Source: CAZOIA01 sp964579675 (lineage in GTDB: Bacteria; Planctomycetota; Phycisphaerae; UBA1845; PWPN01). Taken from it: 9,825 bases of DNA. The stretch lies in the NCBI GenBank assembly GCA_964579675.1, contig CAZOIA010000203.1:1-9825 (forward strand), given 5' to 3'. Shown piece by piece: positions 1 through 3,714 of this stretch (position 1 is its first letter; every line of letters begins with the position of its first letter). The notes below the pieces were generated by a model. It was given only the letters and a program-made list of their open reading frames with translations. It searched no databases and was not told the DNA's origin. The position numbers were made by a program, and so were the translations under genes.

Positions 1-69
1 CGGGAGAGAGTAATCAATAACATGGCAAATGCTTTCATCACTGAGATACTGCGATTGTTCTATCCGTGA
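1..69 (+). CDS. C-terminal end of an unidentified protein (partial at left edge)
   Basis: Frame 1 is open from the first base of the window to a TGA at 67-69 and reads RERVINNMANAFITEILRLFYP. The composition (hydrophobic and charged residues in helical spacing) is protein-like, but 22 residues are too few to name a family. The gene would run in from the left of the window, on the strand opposite to the small genes that follow. It could be chance reading. Bases 70-238 after it contain no gene I can support on either strand. Confidence 0.3.
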   Translation, partial: RERVINNMANAFITEILRLFYP

Positions 70-238
70 AGAGCTTATGGGCTATCACCCGCATCATCTG
101 TTTCGATGGGAGTGGGCATTCCCCATTTGACCCTGGCGACCCAATGTCAACCGTCTTCTTCGGTCCCATTCTACGACGAGTTCGTGCGCCTTATCGGTGG
201 AGTGGCCAACATCGAGTCTGCCGATTGCCCGTCTCTAA

Positions 239-439
239 TCAGCCAGGCACGAAGGCCCTCGACCACCACGTCGCAGCCGCACCACACTTCATGCATCTAC
301 CATCGGGCTTGAAGTTCTGGCTGGAACAATCATTATTGCGACAGCCAACAGCCCCGCACTCCTTACATCGATAAACGAGACCGTTACATTCGGATTCACG
401 GCGCCCCTGTCGCCGCTGACCTGAACATTGTTTCACCAT
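239..439 (-). CDS. small cysteine-rich zinc-ribbon-like protein (66 aa)
   Basis: The 66-residue product has eight cysteines (C5, C18, C25, C28, C33, C38, C49, C52). C25-x2-C28 in RCKECGAVGC and C49-x2-C52 in RCMKCGA form two CxxCG knuckles, the usual layout of a zinc ribbon, so it probably binds one Zn and possibly two. The ATG at 439-437 is chosen because GGGAGG lies 7 bases before it; a GTG 39 bases further upstream has no such site. It is the last gene of the minus-strand small-gene run, 135 bases behind the 67-residue gene. Short cytoplasmic zinc-ribbon proteins of this type are common in bacteria and mostly have no assigned role. I infer a nucleic-acid or protein contact function at most. 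No membrane segment or signal peptide is visible. Confidence 0.6.
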   Translation of the reverse strand: MVKQCSGQRRQGRRESECNGLVYRCKECGAVGCRNNDCSSQNFKPDGRCMKCGAAATWWSRAFVPG

Positions 440-574
440 GATCGTACCTCCCGTCCGCGTTCGCCGTTTCCCCCTCACGTGGTCGTTCTCAGCCAGCCCG
501 CGATACTTCGCTCTGTCAAAGCCGACAGGCCTTCGGGCTTGCCCGATCGACGGATGACCCGCTCGCCGGGCTGA

Positions 575-778
575 TCACTCCACCGCGGCCAGCCATTCCA
601 TAGAAACCCGAAGCAGGTCGTCGTAATGCCCGGCGGTGGCTTCTGCGGTAAACTGGTCCCGCTCCAGGCTGGAAATCCCGGCCCGTGTCATCGCGTCCAG
701 GCATCGGGCCAGGGGGCCGTACACGCCCCCGTCATGGCCCGTCAACTGAACGTGAATATCAGGATACTTGGGCATCAT
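575..778 (-). CDS. conserved small hypothetical protein (67 aa)
   Basis: The product begins MMPKYPDIHVQLTGHDGG and continues with two predicted helices (about residues 22-36 and 39-64) that include the segment GHYDDLLRVSMEWL. It resembles a family of 60-70 residue bacterial proteins of the pattern 'DIxVxLxGxDGNxFxILxRVxxAMRRAG...FxxEAxSGDYDxLLxxxMxWVxVE', known from genomes, plasmids and phages. This resemblance is from memory and no function is assigned. Either of two adjacent ATGs (778 or 775) could be the start. Neither has a good Shine-Dalgarno, which suggests translation coupled to the host-attachment gene that ends 26 bases upstream. No catalytic or metal-binding residues are evident. 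Confidence 0.65.
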   Translation of the reverse strand: MMPKYPDIHVQLTGHDGGVYGPLARCLDAMTRAGISSLERDQFTAEATAGHYDDLLRVSMEWLAAVE

Positions 779-804
779 GGCTTACGGCCCCGAATGCCGC
801 TCCA

Positions 805-1248
805 TCATGGCTCCTCCTTGGCCCGCACCAGTTTACAGACCATCGGATGTTTTGCCAGCTGACCAGCTTCAAGATGCATCAGATTGCCCTCGAGTTCTTC
901 GAGGTGTCCCTTGAGCAATCCGAGCGGAGCCTTCCGGAGCATGCCAAGCATGCGAGGTGTCGCGAATACGGCCAACTGGTGGATCTCGTGCTCTTCGGCT
1001 TTCTCCTGCAGCCACTCCACGATCTGACCCGCGAAACGTCGCTCCTCCTCCTCGATGTCGTGCGTCATGCCGTCCTGGGTCATCGGCCGCGCATGTTCGG
1101 CCTCTGGCAACGTGTTCTCAAACGCACCATACTCGTCAACGTGGGGTGTGCCACGCTCGGTCAAGCGGCAACACAGAAGCCGACAATGCTCCGCGTCCGC
1201 CAAGGCAAACCATGCGTAATCCTGTCGTTCGACAGTTGTCTTGCTCAT
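805..1248 (-). CDS. host attachment family protein (PF10116-like, eRF1-domain-2 fold)
   Basis: The 147-residue product has the features of the Host_attach family: an N-terminal strand with an ADA motif (YAWFALADAEHCRLL, residues 11-25), an acidic middle (IEEEERRFAGQIVEWLQEKAEEHEI, residues 65-89, given as a helix), the core strand and turn LAVFATPRMLGMLR (residues 92-105; family pattern LvxxApPrxLGxLR), and a C-terminal EELEGNLMHLEAGQLAKH. Length matches the usual 140-150 residues. The family name comes from a plant-attachment study. The fold is related to the bacterial eRF1/Pelota-type 'baeRF' domains, so a ribosome-associated stress role is also possible. The ATG at 1248 has AGGAG 7 bases before it. 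The gene lies 156 bases behind csrA and 26 bases before the 67-residue gene, which suggests a shared transcript. Confidence 0.85.
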   Translation of the reverse strand: MSKTTVERQDYAWFALADAEHCRLLCCRLTERGTPHVDEYGAFENTLPEAEHARPMTQDGMTHDIEEEERRFAGQIVEWLQEKAEEHEIHQLAVFATPRMLGMLRKAPLGLLKGHLEELEGNLMHLEAGQLAKHPMVCKLVRAKEEP

Positions 1249-1346
1249 CGGTGTTCTCCTTGTGGCCGTGCCCGACGCTGTAAGCGTTCAGGTCTCTCTT
1301 CTCGGCCGCTGCCGCCGAGTCCTTTCGGATCATGGTAGGCATCTCC

Positions 1347-1358
1347 GCAGGTACCTGC
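1347..1358. repeat. 12-bp perfect palindrome between csrA and the host-attachment gene
   Basis: GCAGGTACCTGC is self-complementary and sits in the 156-base gap between the csrA stop and the host-attachment start, about 100 bases before that start. It could be a dimeric regulator site or chance. No -35/-10 pair of good quality is visible beside it. Confidence 0.25.
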
Positions 1359-1404
1359 AAGCCCGGCGATACGGCGATCGGCTCTCCAGGCCTTTTGCAG
1401 CAGG

Positions 1405-1677
1405 TCACTGGCTCATCCTGCCGTCGTGTACCTTCTCGCTGAGCAACCGTGAGGCTTCGCTCGGGCCTGCTGCTAAGACTAATACTGCCGGCCGGCCGCT
1501 GGCGCGGATTCGTTCCCACACTTCCCAACGATGGACGGGAACATCTTTATTGGCCTCAAAGCCCAGGCTTACCCTCCCGCAGTTGATCTCAAGGACCGTG
1601 ACTTTGAGCATGGGCTCGAAGCCCTTGTGGCCTCCGACAACAACCGATTCCTCTGTCTTCCTTGACAAGACCAGCAT
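1405..1677 (-). CDS. csrA: carbon storage regulator CsrA, variant form with insertion and C-terminal tail
   Basis: CsrA/RsmA is a small homodimeric RNA-binding protein that binds ANGGA motifs, usually at ribosome binding sites, to block or permit translation. The product starts MLVLSRKTEESVVVGG and keeps the family core: R6 in LSR, KVTVLEINCGRVSLGFEA as the middle strands, and VHRWEVWERI with R50 aligning to the RNA-contacting R44 of E. coli CsrA. It is 90 residues long against the usual 55-75. Seven extra residues (about H17-M23) sit between the first two strands, and about 27 follow the helix (PAVLVLAAGPSEA...). The ATG at 1677 is chosen because the CsrA core begins exactly there and GGAGG lies 7 bases upstream. 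It follows the DUF2294 gene by 16 bases, so the two are almost certainly co-transcribed. The site ACGGA overlaps its own Shine-Dalgarno, consistent with autoregulation. Confidence 0.93.
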   Translation of the reverse strand: MLVLSRKTEESVVVGGHKGFEPMLKVTVLEINCGRVSLGFEANKDVPVHRWEVWERIRASGRPAVLVLAAGPSEASRLLSEKVHDGRMSQ

Positions 1678-1693
1678 GGCAGAACCTCCGTTC

Positions 1694-2113
1694 TCATGAC
1701 TGGTCGCCTGATCCGCTCCCGCTCCAGCTTTCCGCAGGTATGCTATGGGCGAGTAGGAACACCTGCACCACGGTGCCGTTCGCAAATGCCTGTACCACGG
1801 CACCGGTCATCGTCTCGATTTCAGCGGTCGCTTCGCGCACCTCCACTCCCATGATTCTCTTGATCTCCTGCCGCAGAGGGTAGGAAGCGTTGGCGAACAA
1901 TTGCCGGTGGTATTCCTGTATCTGAGCGGCACCTGCCGGACTCCTGGCCAGGGCCTTCTCGGCTGGCGACAAGGCCTCGCGCATCGCGATTACCAGCATG
2001 TCTTCATTAAGAACCACATTCACCGACTTGGGGGTGTGGCCCGTTCTCTGCTGCTCGAAAGTACTTGCCGCCTGGGCGATCTGCTGCGCCATGGTTGAAT
2101 TGGACTTGTCCAT
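1694..2113 (-). CDS. DUF2294 domain protein
   Basis: The 139-residue product carries the DUF2294 (Na-translocating decarboxylase-like, PF10057) pattern across residues 8-120: an amphipathic N-terminal helix (MAQQIAQAASTFEQQRTGHTPK is the stretch, conserved G-xxPK), a strand (VNVVLNEDMLVIAM), the signature LSPAEKALARSPAG, a long helix (IQEYHRQLFANASYPLRQEIKRIMG) and the closing VEVREATAEIETMTGAVVQAF. The family is about 110-125 residues, cytoplasmic, of unknown function, and often found in stress or regulatory settings. The serine/glycine-rich tail (SWSGSGSGDQS) is extra. The ATG at 2113 is preferred because the domain starts just after it and GAGGGA lies upstream. The longer reading frame to 2200 runs through a terminator hairpin. 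Its stop is 16 bases before csrA, and the csrA ribosome site begins within that gap. Confidence 0.9.
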   Translation of the reverse strand: MDKSNSTMAQQIAQAASTFEQQRTGHTPKSVNVVLNEDMLVIAMREALSPAEKALARSPAGAAQIQEYHRQLFANASYPLRQEIKRIMGVEVREATAEIETMTGAVVQAFANGTVVQVFLLAHSIPAESWSGSGSGDQS

Positions 2114-2156
2114 CGCGCCTGTCCCTCGTGGTTGCGACCGTTGCGTGCCACCGCAA

Positions 2157-2311
2157 ACAAAAAAGCCGACATGGTGGAACACCCTCAGGTATTCGACCAC
2201 GTCGGCTTACTCTTCAACGGGCCCCCCGGCAGCGCCGGGTTGCCCTTCATTTAGTCATCCGACTGACATCCTGATCGGAGCCGCCTTAAGGTTCGGCAGA
2301 GCTCCGCCAGC
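2157..2311 (-). ncRNA. candidate small RNA or attenuated leader in front of DUF2294-csrA
   Basis: Transcription from the promoter at 2346-2318 would give an RNA of about 150 bases that ends at the intrinsic terminator 2208-2158, before the DUF2294 start at 2113. The RNA contains a nested hairpin at 2245-2219 (GGGC, AA, CCCGGC, loop GCU, GCCGGG, GG, GCCC), a small stem AGUC/GACU at 2264-2253 that presents GGAU in its loop, and two more GGA triplets at 2305-2303 and 2271-2269. A GGA held in a loop is the presentation CsrA prefers. It could be a CsrB-like sponge, a riboswitch-type attenuator or a passive leader. I recognise no known riboswitch class. Confidence 0.4.
2158..2208 (-). terminator. 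strong intrinsic terminator 45 bases before the DUF2294 start
   Basis: On the minus strand a 46-base hairpin (2208-2163) is followed by TTTTTT at 2164-2159. The outer arm AAGCCGACGTGGT pairs with ACCATGTCGGCTT, one C-C mismatch follows, then GAATACC pairs with GGTGTTC around loop TGAG, giving 20 base pairs. The non-Watson-Crick positions are G-U pairs only when read as minus-strand RNA, which fixes the orientation. No minus-strand gene ends just upstream, so it terminates either the candidate small RNA or read-through into the csrA operon. Confidence 0.8.
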
Positions 2312-2317
2312 AACCCT

Positions 2318-2346
2318 ATTATGCACTATCGGAACGGGGAAAGCAA
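2318..2346 (-). promoter_or_regulatory. candidate sigma70 promoter for the DUF2294-csrA leader
   Basis: On the minus strand TTGCTT (2346-2341) and CATAAT (2323-2318) are separated by exactly 17 bases. The -10 matches the consensus at 5 of 6 positions and the -35 at 3 of 6. It lies immediately past the point where the IS21 remnant stops matching its family (about 2353), so it is likely the native promoter region. Confidence 0.5.
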
Positions 2347-2353
2347 GTGGATT

Positions 2354-3040
2354 GAGGTTGTCGATCACCAGCGTCTGGGGCACGCCGCCGAAGTGGTGGA
2401 AGGCGTTCTCCAGACAGCGGATGAAGTTGTCCGTGGTCTGTCAGTAAACCGCCTCGCTGTAGGCCTTGCGGGAATGACTCAGGACGATCCGGAAGACGTG
2501 GGTCTTGCGGCGACGGGTCTTCATCCCAACCGGCAGCAGCTCACCTTCCGGAATGACCACCGGGGCGCCCGTGCCGAAGTCGACCTGAACTTCCTGACCC
2601 GGCCCACACTCCATTCGCCGGAAGGGCAGCGGCCTGGCCGCCTTCAGACGCCGGGCAAATCGCTTGACGCTGTCGTAGCCACCTTCAAAGTCGTGATCCG
2701 ATCGCAGATCCTGCAGATCCGCTGATAACTCAGCCCGTGTTCGAGGCTCTTCTCGATGACCTCACGGAACGGCTCACACAGGCTGGACGGCCCCCAAGCC
2801 CCCGAATCCTGTCCCTCAAGGGCGAGTTCAGCAGCCAGATGGGCCACCCGTGGCAGGTCAGACCCGGTGGGCAGGTTTGGCCGGTTTTGACCATCCGAGC
2901 CGGGGGGCGGGTTGGCCGGTTCTGAGCCCGCCTCCGCTCGCCGGACATACGAGCGCATGTTGGGATAGTGGACCGACCATAAGTCCTGTGAAGAGCCGAC
3001 CTGACAATACGCCCGGATTGCCCAGATGACACTTTCGGCA
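2354..3040 (-). pseudogene. IS21-family transposase IstA remnant
   Basis: Minus-strand reading gives, over two frames, the IstA pattern: a degraded N-terminal helix-turn-helix (AIRAYCQVGSSQ...MRSYVRRAEAGSEPA), the linker SSLCEPFREVIEKSLEHGLSYQRI, then QDLRSDHDFEGGYDSVKRF, PLPFRRMECGPGQEVQVDFG (first catalytic Asp), LPVGMKTRRRKTHVFRIVLSHSRKAY, and FGGVPQTLVIDNL (second catalytic Asp). A one-base deletion near 2714 separates QRI from QDL, and TGA at 2443-2441 interrupts AVY-QTTDNF. The match stops right after DNL at about 2354, so the last third with the catalytic Glu, and the istB helper gene, are absent. It cannot make an active transposase. Confidence 0.85.
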
Positions 3041-3116
3041 GCGTATAACGAGGTGACGATTTCCCCAATGAATACAGGCACAATGAACCTCAAGCCGCTG
3101 AAATCCGGGGAATCCA

Positions 3117-3302
3117 ATGGGTGAAGTGCGCAAGGAGGCGTTGCGGGAAAAGCTGATCAAGATCGGCGCGAAGGTCGTGACCCACTCACGATATGTGATC
3201 TTCCAGATGGCCGAGGTGGCGGTGCCGCGTGCGTTGTTCGCAAGAATACTGGAGCGGATTCAGTGGTTCGGCGTACCGCCGCCGCTGGTGCAACGCTGTT
3301 GA
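3117..3302 (+). pseudogene. C-terminal end of an IS1380 transposase
   Basis: The open frame reads ...LREKLIKIGAKVVTHSRYVIFQMAEVAVPRALFARILERI, which is the C-terminal helical region found at the end of IS1380 transposases (family pattern TLRExLIKIGAxVVxHxRYVxFQxAEVAVPRxLFxxIL). About 45 residues of a usual 430-480 remain, without any of the DDE catalytic residues. The final QWFGVPPPLVQRC and the TGA at 3300-3302 look like the natural end of the protein. It is a separate copy from the IS1380 remnant at 6337-7380, on the opposite strand and divergent in sequence. Confidence 0.75.
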
Positions 3303-3521
3303 GCGTCGCGATAGAGCGAAGAACATGTCGATTCCGACCCGGGAACGGTTGGTGCTGCGCGGAAACGCCGCAAGACCGTCGTTCCGGAGGAGGTGGTGGC
3401 AAAATGTGCACGATGGAGCGCCCAGATGGGCACAAACCGTGGCGAGACGGGCGGTCTCCCGTTGAATCAGGTAGCTCGTGCTGGTAGGATGGCTGGTTGA
3501 GATCTTGTAAATGGGAAATAA
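3120..3521 (+). mobile_element. 3' fragment of an IS1380-family element
   Basis: This segment carries the final transposase codons (to 3302) and about 220 non-coding bases that reach the start of dockerin-like coding sequence at 3522. The right boundary is set where FQVCLTGS coding begins, just after GGGAAATAAC. That sequence is a plausible element end, but I could not find the matching left inverted repeat. The left boundary against the IS21 remnant is approximate. Confidence 0.55.
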
Positions 3522-3686
3522 CGGTTCCAGGTGTGCTTGACCGGCTCGGTCGTTCGGCAAGACGACCCGAATTGCCAGGATGCCGATCTGGACCGCGATG
3601 ATGACGTGGATGGGAACGATTTCGGTGTTTTCCAAGCGTGCATGAGCGGGCCGAATGTCACGGCCGACCCTGGTTGTGTTCAATAG
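3522..3686 (+). pseudogene. orphan C-terminal tail of a dockerin-type surface protein gene
   Basis: The frame ending at TAG 3684-3686 reads FQVCLTGSVVRQDDPNC, then DADLDRDDDVDGNDFGVF, then QACMSGPNVTADPGCVQ. This is the end of one dockerin-like repeat and a complete second one, with the calcium-loop spacing D-x-D-x-D. It matches, position for position in pattern, the tail of the next gene (EARLDEDEDVDQGDVGIFRDCMSGANVPGDPNC). Coding begins abruptly at the IS1380 fragment edge, after a TAA at 3519-3521, with no start codon. The 5' part of this gene was therefore lost, most simply by the IS insertion and deletion. It lies 28 bases before the intact DUF4185 gene in the same direction, so the two may once have been tandem genes. 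Confidence 0.75.
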
Positions 3687-3701
3687 AATCGATAAGTGTC
3701 C

Positions 3702-3705
3702 GAGG
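3702..3705 (+). promoter_or_regulatory. Shine-Dalgarno that decides the start of the DUF4185 gene
   Basis: GAGG at 3702-3705 lies 9 bases before the ATG at 3715 but only 3 before the ATG at 3709. The second ATG is therefore the better start, and it also gives a compact signal peptide with a positive n-region (MRLM). Confidence 0.55.
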
Positions 3706-3714
3706 TGAATGCCA

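Noticed and set aside
66..374. Plus-strand frames of 102 and 68 codons at the left edge
   Set aside because: They overlap the cysteine-rich minus-strand gene, lack ribosome sites and have low-complexity His/Pro/Arg composition.
519..540. Hairpin AAGCC/GGCTT after the 67-residue gene as a terminator on the minus strand
   Set aside because: Only five pairs, an 12-base loop and three T residues; too weak to call.
1136..1528. Minus-strand frame of 130 codons between csrA and the host-attachment gene
   Set aside because: It overlaps both genes in another frame and contains their ribosome sites; composition is not protein-like.
1694..2200. Longer start for the DUF2294 gene at 2200 (29 extra residues)
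   Set aside because: The extra codons run through the terminator hairpin and its T-tract and match nothing in the family.
2163..2208. Long imperfect hairpin as an integron attC site among small co-directional genes
   Set aside because: No conserved RYYYAAC/GTTRRRY ends, no similar hairpins between the other genes, and the T6 tract fits a terminator.
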